This document shows positions 33,621 through 43,102 of a stretch of DNA of 64,000 nucleotides, piece after piece. Origin of the DNA: Mesorhizobium tamadayense (GTDB lineage: Bacteria; Pseudomonadota; Alphaproteobacteria; Rhizobiales; Rhizobiaceae); assembly GCF_003863365.1 (NCBI RefSeq), contig NZ_RQXT01000012.1, positions 82,619 through 146,618 on the forward strand. Reading direction: 5' to 3'. The translations under genes were made by a program, and so were the position numbers. The notes under the pieces were generated by a model, which worked only from the letters and a program-made list of their open reading frames with translations, was not told the origin of the DNA and did not search any database. Every line of letters begins with the position of its first letter. Positions within the stretch are counted from its first letter, which is position 1.

Positions 33621-34336
33621 TTGGCGGCTCCCGCCGTCTTCTTGGTGTCGGTTGTCTTCTTCGCGGCCGGCTTCTTCGGCGCGGCGGCCTTTGCCTCAGA
33701 CTTGCTAGCCACCTTCCGGGCGGGCGCAGCGGCCTTGGCCGCCGCCGGCGACGAGGATTTTGTCGACGCTTTCTCGGCCGGCGCCTTGGACGCTGCTGTT
33801 TTCGCTGCGGCCCCGGCGGTCCTTGTCTTGGAGGTCGCCGCCTTCTTCGCCGGCTGCGCCGCCGGCAGGGCGGTCTCCGTGACCGGTGCGGTCCCAGAGG
33901 CGTCGGCCATGGCCGGGAATACCGGCGCGGCCGGAGCGGCTTCGGTCCCGTTGACGCCCGGCATCTCCGTCGCGCCGTTCTTCAGCGGCTCGGCTGCCTG
34001 CGGTTCCGATGCAGCCGGATCGGCCGGCTTGGGCTTCATCATGGTATCGACGCCGGCGCGCACATCGGCAGCGGCCTGCTCGAACGGATTGAGCTGCTTG
34101 CGTATCTCGGTCATCGGATTGAGGCCCCGAAGGCTGTCGACCGAACTCTTGACGTCGTCGAGCTCGGCCTCCTTCAGCGCGTCATTGAACTGCTTCTGGA
34201 AGTCGGCCGCCATGGTGCGCAATTTGGCTGCGGTGCGGCCGAAGGTGCGCAGCATGCTGGGCAAATCCTTCGGTCCGACGACCACGATCATGACGACCGC
34301 GATCACCAGCAGTTCGCTCCAACCGACTTCGAACAT
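33617..34336 (-). CDS. tatB: Twin-arginine translocase subunit TatB
   Basis: 239 aa. The N-terminal helix and hinge (MFEVGWSELLVIAVVMIVVV, then GPKDLPSMLRTFGR) define TatB, followed by an amphipathic helix. From about residue 95 the protein becomes a long alanine/lysine/proline tail (AKKAATSKTRTAGAAAKTAA and similar). The tail is much longer than the functional core and is a low-complexity feature of many Rhizobiales TatB proteins. Confidence 0.94.
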   Translation of the reverse strand: MFEVGWSELLVIAVVMIVVVGPKDLPSMLRTFGRTAAKLRTMAADFQKQFNDALKEAELDDVKSSVDSLRGLNPMTEIRKQLNPFEQAAADVRAGVDTMMKPKPADPAASEPQAAEPLKNGATEMPGVNGTEAAPAAPVFPAMADASGTAPVTETALPAAQPAKKAATSKTRTAGAAAKTAASKAPAEKASTKSSSPAAAKAAAPARKVASKSEAKAAAPKKPAAKKTTDTKKTAGAAK

Positions 34337-34354
34337 GGCAATCTATTCCGACTA

Positions 34355-34403
34355 GTGCATGTCGCCCAAAAGCGCGAAGCGGTTTTGGGACAACGACATG
34401 CAC
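34355..34403. repeat. Dispersed palindromic repeat between tatA and tatB
   Basis: GTGCATGTCG-CCCAAAA-loop-TTTTGGG-ACAA-CGACATGCAC forms a strong hairpin of 17 pairs with one bulge. It is nearly identical to unit one of the repeat at 13574-13680. Lying inside the tatABC operon, it may lower or set tatB/C expression relative to tatA (inference). Confidence 0.75.
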
Positions 34404-34419
34404 AAAGCAACAATCGAGC

Positions 34420-34644
34420 TCAGCTCTTGCTGGCCTTTTCCTTGGCCGCCGGCGAAACGGTCTCGTCGGCGCGGTGCTCGACGGTACGCTTATCGTCCGC
34501 GGTGTCGTCGTCAGCCATGCCCTTCTTGAAGCTCTTGATGCCCTTGGCCATGTCGCCCATCAGCTCCGGCAGCTTGCCGCGGCCGAACAGCAGCAGCACG
34601 ATGACCAGAACGATCAGCCAATGCCATATCGATAGTGAACCCAT
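34420..34644 (-). CDS. tatA: Twin-arginine translocase subunit TatA
   Basis: 74 aa with the standard layout: one N-terminal helix ([20 protein letters not shown]), hinge [11 protein letters not shown], amphipathic helix [16 protein letters not shown], and a polar tail. It oligomerises to form the translocation pore for folded proteins. A hairpin repeat separates it from tatB. Confidence 0.96.
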   Translation of the reverse strand: MGSLSIWHWLIVLVIVLLLFGRGKLPELMGDMAKGIKSFKKGMADDDTADDKRTVEHRADETVSPAAKEKASKS

Positions 34645-34822
34645 AACAATCTCTCTCGAATGTTTCCCTCGGCGATCATCTATGCGTTTTCGCTCGGGGA
34701 TTCAAACACAACTGCGATGAAGTTGATAAAATGGCTTGCGGATGTCACGCACTTTCGGCGTGAGCGCCTTGCTACGAATCCGCGCAGCCCCTGCTAATAG
34801 ACCATTCGTACCGGATTCGCGC

Positions 34823-35578
34823 TCACTCTTCCGTGACGCGCGGCGTGAGCAGCCCGAGCTCCTCGAGGTCGATGTCGGTCAGCGCATCCTCGTCCTCGGC
34901 CAGCGCGTCCGGATCGGCCGGCGGCACCGGCATCGAGAAATTGGACGGCATGCGCGTCGAAAGCAATCCCGCGCCCTTCAGCTCTTCCATGCCGGGCAGA
35001 TCGCGGATCTCCTCCAGCGCGAAGTGGTCCAGGAAGGCATCGGTCGTGCCGTAGGTCACCGGCCGTCCAGGCGTGCGGCGCCGGCCGCGCATCCTGACCC
35101 ACTCCGTTTCCAGCAGCGTGTCGAGCGTGCCCTTCGATGTCTCGACACCCCTGATGTCCTCGATCTCGGCGCGCGTGACCGGTTGGTGATAGGCGATGAT
35201 CGCCAGCACTTCGAGCGCCGCGCGAGAGAGCTTTCTCTGCTGCACGGTGTCCCTGCTCATCAGGAAGGCGAGATCGCCGGCGGTGCGGAACGCCCAGGCG
35301 TCGGCGACCCGCACCAGGTTTACCCCGCGCTTGGCGTAGACTTGCTGGAGATCGGCCATTGCCGCCGCGATGTTGATGCCCTCGGGCAGGCGCGCAGCCA
35401 GCTGCCTTTCGCTGACCGGCTCGGCGCTGGCGAAAATGATCGCCTCCGCCATGCGGACGGCCTCCGACAGTTGCAGCCGCTCGGCGGGGTTCTCGATTGA
35501 ACCCTGTTCGGCCATCTCGTCTTCCGGCTCGTCCTCGACCTTGAACGGAATGACCGAAGCGTTGGCGCGTTCGCTCAT
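34823..35578 (-). CDS. scpB: Segregation and condensation protein B
   Basis: 251 aa with two winged-helix domains, including QLSEAVRMAEAIIFASAEPV and LEVLAIIAYHQPVTRAEIED with IRGVETSKGTLDTLL. The C terminus after about residue 200 is acidic. It joins ScpA and Smc in the condensin complex. The start overlaps the scpA stop (ATGA). Confidence 0.94.
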   Translation of the reverse strand: MSERANASVIPFKVEDEPEDEMAEQGSIENPAERLQLSEAVRMAEAIIFASAEPVSERQLAARLPEGINIAAAMADLQQVYAKRGVNLVRVADAWAFRTAGDLAFLMSRDTVQQRKLSRAALEVLAIIAYHQPVTRAEIEDIRGVETSKGTLDTLLETEWVRMRGRRRTPGRPVTYGTTDAFLDHFALEEIRDLPGMEELKGAGLLSTRMPSNFSMPVPPADPDALAEDEDALTDIDLEELGLLTPRVTEE

Positions 35579-36417
35579 GATACCACCTCGACTGCCCTAA
35601 TCCCTTGCGTGCGGCCGCGCAGATAAAGCGGCGCGAAAACCTGGTCCTGCCGCATTTCCAGTTTGCCCTCGCGCACCATTTCGAGCGTCGCCGCGAAGGA
35701 ACTGGCGACCGCCGTGCGCTTCTCTTCCGGCGCCGCCAGATATTCGATCAGGAAGCTGTCGAGCGCCGTCCAATCGCTCAGCGTGCCGACCAGCCGCGCC
35801 AGCACGTCGCGTGCGTCCTTGAGCGACCAGACGGAGCGGCGGGCAATCGTCACGTTGTTGATCGCCTGGCGCTGGCGCTGCTGCGCGTAGGCGGTCAGCA
35901 GATCGTAAAGCGAGGCCGAATAGGCGTTGCGCTTCTCGACGATCACCATTTCCGGCATGCCGCGCGCGAAGACGTCGCGGCCGAGCCGGTTGCGGTTGAC
36001 CAGCCGTGCTGCGGCGTCGCGCATCGCTTCCAGCCGCTTCAGCCGGAATTGCAGCACCGCCGCCAGTTCCTCGCCGCTCTCGCCCTCCTCGCCCGGCTGC
36101 TTCGGGATCAAGAGCTTCGATTTGAGGAAGGCAAGCCACGCCGCCATCACCAGATAGTCGGCCGCAAGCTCGAGTCTCAGCGCCCTCACCTTCTCGACGA
36201 AGGCCAGATACTGCTCGGCGAGCGCCAGGATTGAGATGCGGGCGAGATCGACCTTCTGGTTGCGCGCCAGATGCAGGAGAAGGTCGAGCGGTCCCTCGAA
36301 GCCGGCGACATCGACCACCAGCGACGGATCGCCTGTGAGGCGTGAATCGTCGTTCTCGGCCCACAAACGGTCCATCGGTGCGGCCTTCTCGGCCTTGCTG
36401 TCCAATGTTTCCGCCAC
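35575..36417 (-). CDS. scpA: Segregation and condensation protein A
   Basis: A 280-aa kleisin. The N-terminal FEGPLDLLLHLARNQKVDLA motif (residues about 39-58) is diagnostic, followed by the helical ISILALAEQYLAFVEK region and the C-terminal winged helix (SSFAATLEMVREGKLEMRQD). It bridges Smc heads with ScpB. It follows nagZ by about 21 bases. Confidence 0.94.
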   Translation of the reverse strand: MAETLDSKAEKAAPMDRLWAENDDSRLTGDPSLVVDVAGFEGPLDLLLHLARNQKVDLARISILALAEQYLAFVEKVRALRLELAADYLVMAAWLAFLKSKLLIPKQPGEEGESGEELAAVLQFRLKRLEAMRDAAARLVNRNRLGRDVFARGMPEMVIVEKRNAYSASLYDLLTAYAQQRQRQAINNVTIARRSVWSLKDARDVLARLVGTLSDWTALDSFLIEYLAAPEEKRTAVASSFAATLEMVREGKLEMRQDQVFAPLYLRGRTQGIRAVEVVS

Positions 36418-36438
36418 TTGCCCTTCTATCCCTTCGGC

Positions 36439-37458
36439 TTAGGCCACCGCTTCGAAATAGGTGGCGAATTCCGCGCGTATCGCGCTTTCGTCCGCGACAT
36501 CGCGGTCCTTTATATAGGTCAGCGCCCGCTCCGCTCTCGCCAAGGACTTGCCCTCGAGCGCCGTCGTGCGTGACGCGATGCCGGACATTTCCTCGAAAAC
36601 GCCGTTGCAGTGAAGGACGAGATCGCAGCCGGCCGCAAGGATCGCGGCCGCCTTTGTCGGGAAATCCCCAGAAAGTGCCTTCATCGAGGTGTCGTCGCTC
36701 ATCAACAGCCCGTCGAAGCCGATCTCGCCGCGGATCAGCTCGTTGACGACCTTGGCCGAGGTCGTCGCCGGATTGTCCGGGTCGACGACGCTGTAGACGA
36801 CATGCGCCGTCATCGCCATCGGCAGCTGGTTGAGCGCCTTGAACGGGGCGAAATCATGTTGCCGCAACTCAGCAAGCGGCGTGTCGACCGTCGGCAGCGC
36901 GAAATGCGTGTCGGCGAACGCACGGCCATGGCCGGGAATGTGCTTCATGACCGGCAGGACGCCGCCCGACATCAGTCCCTCGGCCGAAGCCCGGCCAAGC
37001 TCGATCACGGCATTGGGCTCCATGCCATAGGCGCGCGCGCCGATGACATCGCTGGCGCCCGCGATGGGGACGTCGAGCACCGGCAGGCAGTCGGCGGTGA
37101 TGCCGTGGCGCAGCAGATCGAAGGCGTGCAACCGCGCGAGTAGCCACGCGGCGCGGCGGCCGGCCTCGCGATCGTCGCGCCAAAGCGCGCCAAGCGCGCC
37201 GCCCGCAGGATAGTTCGGCGCCAGCGGCGGCCGCAGGCGCTGCACCCGGCCGCCTTCCTGGTCGATGAAGACCGGAGCGTCCGGCCGTCCGACGCAATCG
37301 CGCATCGAGGCGACCAGGTCGCGGATCTGCTCGGTCTCGCCGACATTGCGCGCGAACAGGATGAAGCCCCACGGGCGTTCGTCACTGTAGAAACGGATTT
37401 CCTCGGAAGTGAGCGATTTCCCGGCGCAGCCGAGGATCATGGATTTTGATTCGGTCAT
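36439..37458 (-). CDS. nagZ: Beta-N-acetylhexosaminidase NagZ (glycoside hydrolase family 3)
   Basis: 339 aa from the ATG at 37456-37458. The catalytic His-Asp loop KHIPGHGRAFADTHFALP and the nucleophile region FDGLLMSDDTSMKAL are intact; the sugar-binding FIDQEGGRVQRL is also present. It removes N-acetylglucosamine from muropeptides in cytoplasmic recycling. It is first in the run nagZ-scpA-scpB; the upstream SPOR gene ends in its own terminator. Confidence 0.92.
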   Translation of the reverse strand: MTESKSMILGCAGKSLTSEEIRFYSDERPWGFILFARNVGETEQIRDLVASMRDCVGRPDAPVFIDQEGGRVQRLRPPLAPNYPAGGALGALWRDDREAGRRAAWLLARLHAFDLLRHGITADCLPVLDVPIAGASDVIGARAYGMEPNAVIELGRASAEGLMSGGVLPVMKHIPGHGRAFADTHFALPTVDTPLAELRQHDFAPFKALNQLPMAMTAHVVYSVVDPDNPATTSAKVVNELIRGEIGFDGLLMSDDTSMKALSGDFPTKAAAILAAGCDLVLHCNGVFEEMSGIASRTTALEGKSLARAERALTYIKDRDVADESAIRAEFATYFEAVA

Positions 37459-37542
37459 GGACGGAAGCTTAGGCCTTTGGGAAAGCAAAGGGAATCACCC
37501 CCGCCCACTACTGCCGCCTGAATGCCGGGAGCCGTCCACAAC

Positions 37543-37575
37543 GAAAAGCCGGCGCTGCCTTGGGCAGCGCCGGCT
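37543..37575 (-). terminator. Strong Rho-independent terminator of the SPOR gene
   Basis: A perfect 13-base stem AGCCGGCGCTGCC/GGCAGCGCCGGCT with a three-base loop, followed by TTTTCG on the minus strand. It lies 20 bases after the SPOR protein stop. Confidence 0.92.
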
Positions 37576-37594
37576 CTGAGACGGTGCGAGGCGG

Positions 37595-40500
37595 TCAGCG
37601 CGACACGAAGCAGGTGCCGCCGGCCGCCTTGTAGCTGGTGCACAGGTTGATCGCGTCGTTGCGCGACTGCGCCGGAACGCGGACGCGGTAGAACGTGCCC
37701 TTGCCGGCGATCTCCGCCTTGACGATATTGGCTGTGCGCCCGGAGAGGACGCTGCCGTAGCGGCGCTGCAGGTCCTGGTAGGTCGACTGGGCGCTTTCGA
37801 CCGTCGGCTGCGAGGCGATCTGCATCGACCACGAGCCACCGCCCGATGCCACCGCCGGATCGATCGAGGCGACCTGGTCGGGCTTGACCTCGCCGACGAT
37901 GTCGACCGGCTGGTCGGACGGACGCGGCGGCGCCACCGGCACCTTCGCCGGCGTGTTGGAAGACTGGGCCTTGGCTTCAGCCTTCGGCGCGGCAGTGGGT
38001 TTCGCAGGCTTGGCGGTCTCGCCCTGACCGGAAACCGCCTGATCCGTGGACTGGTCGATGGCCGATGCGACGGTTCCCGTCGGCTGGGTGTCGCCCTGCC
38101 CGGCCGGAGCGACGTGCTGCGGTGTCGGATCGGCTGGCTCGGTCGCCGCGACTTTCGGCGCGGCGGGAGCCGGATCCTCGCGCGGAACCAGCGAGCCGTC
38201 AGGCTTCACCATCATGGTCTTGACCTTGCGCGGCGCAACGGCGACGACGTCGTTGTTGGCCCCCTTGTCGGCTTCCTGCAGCACCTGGGCGATGCGGTCC
38301 TCCGATTTCGGCGCCGGGGCGGCCGGCTGCGCGCTCTCGGGCGCGGCGGCCTGGGCACCAGCCGGCGCTGCTGCGTCCGGAGCCGGCGCTGCTGCGTCCG
38401 CACCCGGCGCTGCCGCGTTCGGATTGCCCGCTGCGTCCGTGCCCGGCGCGGCATCGGTATCGTCAGGCGAAAGATCGACGATCCGGCTCTGCGGCGGTTC
38501 CTTCGACGCCACGTCGATCGGTTCCTCGCTATTGGTCACCAGTTTCTGTTGCACCGGCTCGGCGGGCTTGGCCGCGCCACCCTTGGCAACAGCGTCATAG
38601 ACCTTGTTGTCCTGGTTCGGCACCACCGTGCCGCCCGGGTTTTCCGGCTTGACCTTGATCGGCGAATTGTCGGCCTTCACGATCACGGGCGCTTCGCTGC
38701 CGCCCTTGCCGCCAAAGGAGAAGGCGAGAGCGCCGAGACCGCCGGCGACCACCACGGCGCCGACGAGCGCGGCAAGCATCAGGCCGCGGCTGCGCGGCTT
38801 CGCGGCTGCGCGCTCGTCAAGGCCTGGCACGGTCATCGCCTCGTCGAGCTCGGGATCGTAGTCGAGCTCGTTTGTGGCGAAATCGTCAAGCTGCGATACC
38901 GGGCGGCTGCCGGGCAAATCGTCGGCGTCGAACCCGCTTGCGGCCGCGGCATTGGACGGGGCCGCCGGGGCGGCGGGCGCCTCGGCGCGCAACTCGCGAC
39001 GATCATAACCGGTCTTGAAGCCGGCATTGTAGGAATCGTCGTCATAACCCCGGCTCTGCACCGGAGCAGCCGCGATCTCGGTCGCGTTCATCTCGTTAAG
39101 CAGGCCCGCAAACTCGGCATCGAGATCGTCATAGGCGGATGCCGCCGGCTGGTCCTCCTCGAAGCTGAGCTCCGGGATATCGAGGTCGTCGGCCAGCGCC
39201 ACCACACGCTCCGGCACGTCGACCGTCTCGACGTCGGGCATTTCTTCCTGATGGCGAGGCGCCGAGGCTGGCTTGGCGTAAGTGATATAGTCCTTCGCCG
39301 GCTCGTCACGATAGGCCGGCGTCGCCATCTGCGGCGCCGGCTTGGTGTAGGCGGAATAGTCTTTCACCGGCTCGTCACGATAGGCGGGCGCCGCCATTTG
39401 CGGCGCCGGAGCCGCCGGCTGCGGCGCGAACGATGCCTGCACAGGAGCGGCGACCGGGGTCACGCGGCTCCAGGACCGGGACGACTCGGCGGGCGCGACC
39501 GGCGCATCCTGCTCGATGCCCTTGGCGAAGGCGGCATCGAAAGCCTCGTCATCGAAATCGATGCTCGGTTCGGCATCCTGTTCGGTCGCGATGTCTTCGA
39601 AGCCCTGCCGGTCGAGCTCGCCGGCGAGCAGCGTATCGAGATCGGCATCGGCCGGTTCGGCGGTCTGCTCGTTGCGCGCAAGCTCGTGCTCGTCGAGATC
39701 CCAATCGAGATCATCGGCAACGGCGGCCTGATGGCCGGCATAGCTGGCCGGCTGCTGTGCCGGAGCGGTTTCCTTGGCAGCTGGAACCGGGGCAACTGGA
39801 ACCGGGGCCACCTGAACGGGAGCAACCGGGGCCGGCGCAACTGGAATGGGCCGCGCGGTCATGGCGCCGAGCAGCGCGTTGAGCTCGTCTTCCAGGCTCC
39901 GCTCGCTGCTGGTCGCGGCCGGCTTGGCCGGCTCGACCGCCGCGACCGGCGGAACCCGGGCCGTCACGGCCGGAGCAGGCTCCGCGAATGACGGCTCAGC
40001 CGCGGCGACGGGCTCGACAGCGGGAACTTCCGGTTCCTCGGCAAGCGCGTCACCGAAGTTGAGTTCGAAATCGTCTTCGAAGACCAGATCGGTCGTGGCC
40101 TCGTGGTCGGCGATGGGTTCAGGAACGACGGCGGGAGCTTCCGGCTCCTCGGCAAGGGCGTCACGAAAGCTGAGCTCGAAATCGTCTTCCAAGACCTGAT
40201 CCGCAGCGGCCCCCCGGTCAGTGACAGGCTCGTGATCGGCGACAGGCTCGGGATCGGCGTCAGGTTCGGGATCGGCGGCGAGATGCGCTGCCTCGGCAGG
40301 CGCCTCTACGGTCTGCGGCTGATCGTCATCGACAGGCAGTTCCTGCTCCAGGATCAGGTTCCGCGGCTGATCGGGATCCATGTCGACATCGGCCGTGGCC
40401 TGATCGAATTCGGCCTGATCGAATTGGCTGTCGAAATCTTCGTCGGCGATCGGCCGGTCGGCAGCGGCGTGAGTCTCGATCGGCTCAACGTCGGCGGCTT

Positions 40501-41179
40501 CGGGCTGCTCGATATCACGGTCATCGAACGCCAACTCGTCCTCGAGCGACATCTGGACCGCGTTGTCGAAATCGGCGTCGAACGCCGTCTCGGCCACAGG
40601 CTCGACAACAGCAGACTCGGCGGCCGCTACGGCGCCGTGGTCCGTGTCGGGCACATGATGGTCGATCCCGAAGTCCTCATCCAGCGAGGCCGCCATTTCC
40701 TGGTCGATGGAAAGGTCGTCTTGCAGGGGCGAGACTTCCAAGGAACTCGCGACCGCCTTGTCGAAATCATCGTCGAAGGCCGTGTCCGCGGCCGGCTCCG
40801 GCGTGCCCGGCGTCGCGAAGTGGGCATGATCCGCGGCGTCGTCAAAAACAAAATCCTGCTCGAACGACGCGGCGATCTCATCGTCGGTGCGAGCAGTATA
40901 GGCAGCCTTGTAAGCCGGCTCGTCCTGGGCGGCCGGCTGCGCGGCCGGCGCGCTTTCCTCGGCAGCGTCGAATTCGCCCATCAGCTCCTTTTCGAGGTCG
41001 ATGTCGAAATCGGCCTCCTCCGCGGCCTGGTTTGCGGGCGCAGCCTTTGCGGCCATTGGCGCCTGCGGCCTGACCGGCTGACGCGGGTCGAAGCCCATGA
41101 TCCGGGTCAGTTCCGCGAACGGATCGTCATCGGCGATGTGGTTGTTTGCGGCTGCTTTCAGCTGGGTTCTGTCTGCCAT
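37595..41179 (-). CDS. Very long SPOR-domain membrane protein with acidic repeat region
   Basis: 1194 aa. A cytoplasmic part of about 800 residues is highly acidic and low in complexity, with repeated FDxDFDxAVxxSLE-like and EDDFELxFxDALAEEPE units and proline/alanine spacers. One transmembrane helix follows (RSRGLMLAALVGAVVVAGGL), then a periplasmic Ala/Pro linker and a C-terminal SPOR domain (SWSMQIASQPTVESAQSTYQ to GGTCFVSR). SPOR domains bind denuded glycan at the septum, so a cell-division role is likely. Most SPOR proteins are far shorter on the cytoplasmic side. It follows argS. Confidence 0.88.
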   Translation of the reverse strand: MADRTQLKAAANNHIADDDPFAELTRIMGFDPRQPVRPQAPMAAKAAPANQAAEEADFDIDLEKELMGEFDAAEESAPAAQPAAQDEPAYKAAYTARTDDEIAASFEQDFVFDDAADHAHFATPGTPEPAADTAFDDDFDKAVASSLEVSPLQDDLSIDQEMAASLDEDFGIDHHVPDTDHGAVAAAESAVVEPVAETAFDADFDNAVQMSLEDELAFDDRDIEQPEAADVEPIETHAAADRPIADEDFDSQFDQAEFDQATADVDMDPDQPRNLILEQELPVDDDQPQTVEAPAEAAHLAADPEPDADPEPVADHEPVTDRGAAADQVLEDDFELSFRDALAEEPEAPAVVPEPIADHEATTDLVFEDDFELNFGDALAEEPEVPAVEPVAAAEPSFAEPAPAVTARVPPVAAVEPAKPAATSSERSLEDELNALLGAMTARPIPVAPAPVAPVQVAPVPVAPVPAAKETAPAQQPASYAGHQAAVADDLDWDLDEHELARNEQTAEPADADLDTLLAGELDRQGFEDIATEQDAEPSIDFDDEAFDAAFAKGIEQDAPVAPAESSRSWSRVTPVAAPVQASFAPQPAAPAPQMAAPAYRDEPVKDYSAYTKPAPQMATPAYRDEPAKDYITYAKPASAPRHQEEMPDVETVDVPERVVALADDLDIPELSFEEDQPAASAYDDLDAEFAGLLNEMNATEIAAAPVQSRGYDDDSYNAGFKTGYDRRELRAEAPAAPAAPSNAAAASGFDADDLPGSRPVSQLDDFATNELDYDPELDEAMTVPGLDERAAAKPRSRGLMLAALVGAVVVAGGLGALAFSFGGKGGSEAPVIVKADNSPIKVKPENPGGTVVPNQDNKVYDAVAKGGAAKPAEPVQQKLVTNSEEPIDVASKEPPQSRIVDLSPDDTDAAPGTDAAGNPNAAAPGADAAAPAPDAAAPAGAQAAAPESAQPAAPAPKSEDRIAQVLQEADKGANNDVVAVAPRKVKTMMVKPDGSLVPREDPAPAAPKVAATEPADPTPQHVAPAGQGDTQPTGTVASAIDQSTDQAVSGQGETAKPAKPTAAPKAEAKAQSSNTPAKVPVAPPRPSDQPVDIVGEVKPDQVASIDPAVASGGGSWSMQIASQPTVESAQSTYQDLQRRYGSVLSGRTANIVKAEIAGKGTFYRVRVPAQSRNDAINLCTSYKAAGGTCFVSR
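40019..40246. repeat. In-gene tandem repeat, 114-base unit, two copies
   Basis: Within the SPOR gene, two adjacent 114-base units encode near-identical 38-residue modules (EDDFELSFRDALAEEPEAPA and EDDFELNFGDALAEEPEVPA with shared flanks). Further repeats of a 69-base unit occur at about 39280-39420 (PAYRDEPxKDYxxYxKPAPQ). Copies differ slightly, so they are not assembly errors. Confidence 0.75.
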
Positions 41180-41282
41180 TATTGTTCCCGAACTCGCACA
41201 CAGTCGGACGCCATGGACGTCGCGCAGGGTTGGCCCTTACCAGCGCAATGTGGGCAAAAGGTGACAGGTTTTTTAGTCAAAC

Positions 41283-43040
41283 CTAACGCATTTCGGTAGG
41301 CGCATCAGCTCCTATCAGCGTCAGGCCGGAGGTCAAAACATCCGAAACAGCCTGCACCAGCCCTAGTCTGGCATACGTCAATTGTGGGTCGTTAACCTTA
41401 ACAAAACGTAAGTCCGGGTTGTCGGTGCCCCGATTCCAGTGTGCGTGGAAGCTGGACGCCAGATCGTAGAGGTAGAATGCCAGCCGGTGCGGCTCCAGCG
41501 CAAGCGCCGCGGATTCGATTAGCCGTGGATATTCAGCCAGCTTCCGGATCAGGCCGATCTCGCCCTCGTCCGTCAGCGACGCAACCGAGGCCACGAGCCG
41601 GTTGCGGTCGAAATTCGCCTCACCCAATTGCTCGCTCGCCTGCCGGAACACCGAGTGGCAGCGCGCCGAGGCGTATTGCACGTAGAACACCGGATTGTCC
41701 TTGGACTGCTCGGTGACCTTGGCGAAATCGAAATCGAGCGGCGCATCGTTCTTGCGGTAGAGCATCATGAAGCGGATCGGATCGCGGCCAACCTCCTCCA
41801 CCACGTCACGCAGCGTAACGAAATCCCCTGACCGCTTCGACATCCTGACCGGCTCGCCGTCGCGGAACAGCTTCACCAGTTGGCAGAGCAGAACCGTCAG
41901 CTTGACCGTGTCGCCGGCGACCGCGCGCGCCAGCGCCTCCAGCCGCTTGACGTAGCCGCCATGGTCAGCGCCGAGCACATAGATGAGATCGACGAAGCTG
42001 CGGTCGACCTTGTCCTTGAGATAGGCGACGTCGGCCGCGAAATAGGTAAACGAGCCGTCGGACTTCACCAGCGCCCGGTCCATGTCGTCGCCGACGGCGG
42101 TCGAGCGGAACAGCGTCTGCTCGCGATCTTCCCAATCATCCGGCTTCTCGCCCTTCGGCGGCGGCAGCTTGCCCTTGTAGATATGGCCCTTGAGCGTCAG
42201 GTCGGCGATTGCCGCCCGGATCTTCTTGGCATTGTCGGCATGCAGCGTGCGTTCGGAGAAGAACACGTCGTGATGCACGTTGAGCAGCGCCAGATCCCCG
42301 CGGATCATCGCCATCATCGCGTCGACCGTGCGATCCTTGATGATCGCCAGCGCTTCCTCTTCCGGCATCTCCAGCAGGCCGAGGCCGAACTCCTCGGCCA
42401 ACGCTTGGCCGACAGGAACCAGATAGTCGCCCGGATAGAGGCCGGGCGGGATCTCGCTGATGTCTTCGCCAAGCGCCTGGCGATAGCGCAACATGGCCGA
42501 GCGTCCAAGCACGTCGATCTGCGAGCCGGCATCGTTGATGACATATTCCTTGGTCACGTCGTAGCCGGCGAAGGCCATCAGATTGGCTAAAGTGTCGCCG
42601 ACGACGGCGCCGCGGCAATGGCCGACATGCATCGGGCCGGTCGGATTGGCCGAGACATATTCGACATTGGCCTTGCGGCCGCCGCCGATCGTTGAGCGGC
42701 CATAGTTGCGGCCCTCGCCGAGCAGCACCGCCAGATGCGCCTGCCAGAAACCGTCCTGCAGCCTGAGGTTGACGAAGCCCGGCCCGGCGACATCGGCCGA
42801 CGCGATGTCGGCGTCCGCGTGCAGCGCCTCGGCCAGCCTTTCCGCCAGCACGCGCGGGTTCTGCCCGGTGGGCTTGGCCAGCACCATCGCCGCATTGGTG
42901 GCGATGTCGCCATGGCTGGCGTCGCGCGGCGGCTCGACCGCGATACGCGACAAATCCACGGCTCCGCCATCCCTGTCTCTCAGATCAAGGGCTTCGACAG
43001 CTTTTACGATCCGCGCGTTGAAATCGGCGAAGATATTCAT
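41283..43040 (-). CDS. argS: Arginyl-tRNA synthetase
   Basis: 585 aa from the ATG at 43038-43040 ([18 protein letters not shown]). Class I signatures are [20 protein letters not shown] (HIGH-type HVGH) and [15 protein letters not shown] (KMSKS-like). The N-terminal Add domain and the C-terminal anticodon domain ending in [17 protein letters not shown] are complete. It starts 62 bases after dgt on the same strand. Confidence 0.96.
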   Translation of the reverse strand: MNIFADFNARIVKAVEALDLRDRDGGAVDLSRIAVEPPRDASHGDIATNAAMVLAKPTGQNPRVLAERLAEALHADADIASADVAGPGFVNLRLQDGFWQAHLAVLLGEGRNYGRSTIGGGRKANVEYVSANPTGPMHVGHCRGAVVGDTLANLMAFAGYDVTKEYVINDAGSQIDVLGRSAMLRYRQALGEDISEIPPGLYPGDYLVPVGQALAEEFGLGLLEMPEEEALAIIKDRTVDAMMAMIRGDLALLNVHHDVFFSERTLHADNAKKIRAAIADLTLKGHIYKGKLPPPKGEKPDDWEDREQTLFRSTAVGDDMDRALVKSDGSFTYFAADVAYLKDKVDRSFVDLIYVLGADHGGYVKRLEALARAVAGDTVKLTVLLCQLVKLFRDGEPVRMSKRSGDFVTLRDVVEEVGRDPIRFMMLYRKNDAPLDFDFAKVTEQSKDNPVFYVQYASARCHSVFRQASEQLGEANFDRNRLVASVASLTDEGEIGLIRKLAEYPRLIESAALALEPHRLAFYLYDLASSFHAHWNRGTDNPDLRFVKVNDPQLTYARLGLVQAVSDVLTSGLTLIGADAPTEMR

Positions 43041-43102
43041 TGGGTGTGCTCTGGGCTTTAGAGAGGCGACCAGCTGCTCGGCCGGCAAAATCGTGGCTCG
43101 CC

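Noticed and set aside
32070..34355. 761-codon plus-strand frame opposite serS-tatC-tatB
   Set aside because: It spans three well-supported genes on the other strand and is low in complexity.
38114..39991. 625-codon plus-strand frame opposite the SPOR gene
   Set aside because: Reverse complement of acidic repeats gives arginine-rich noise; no homology features.
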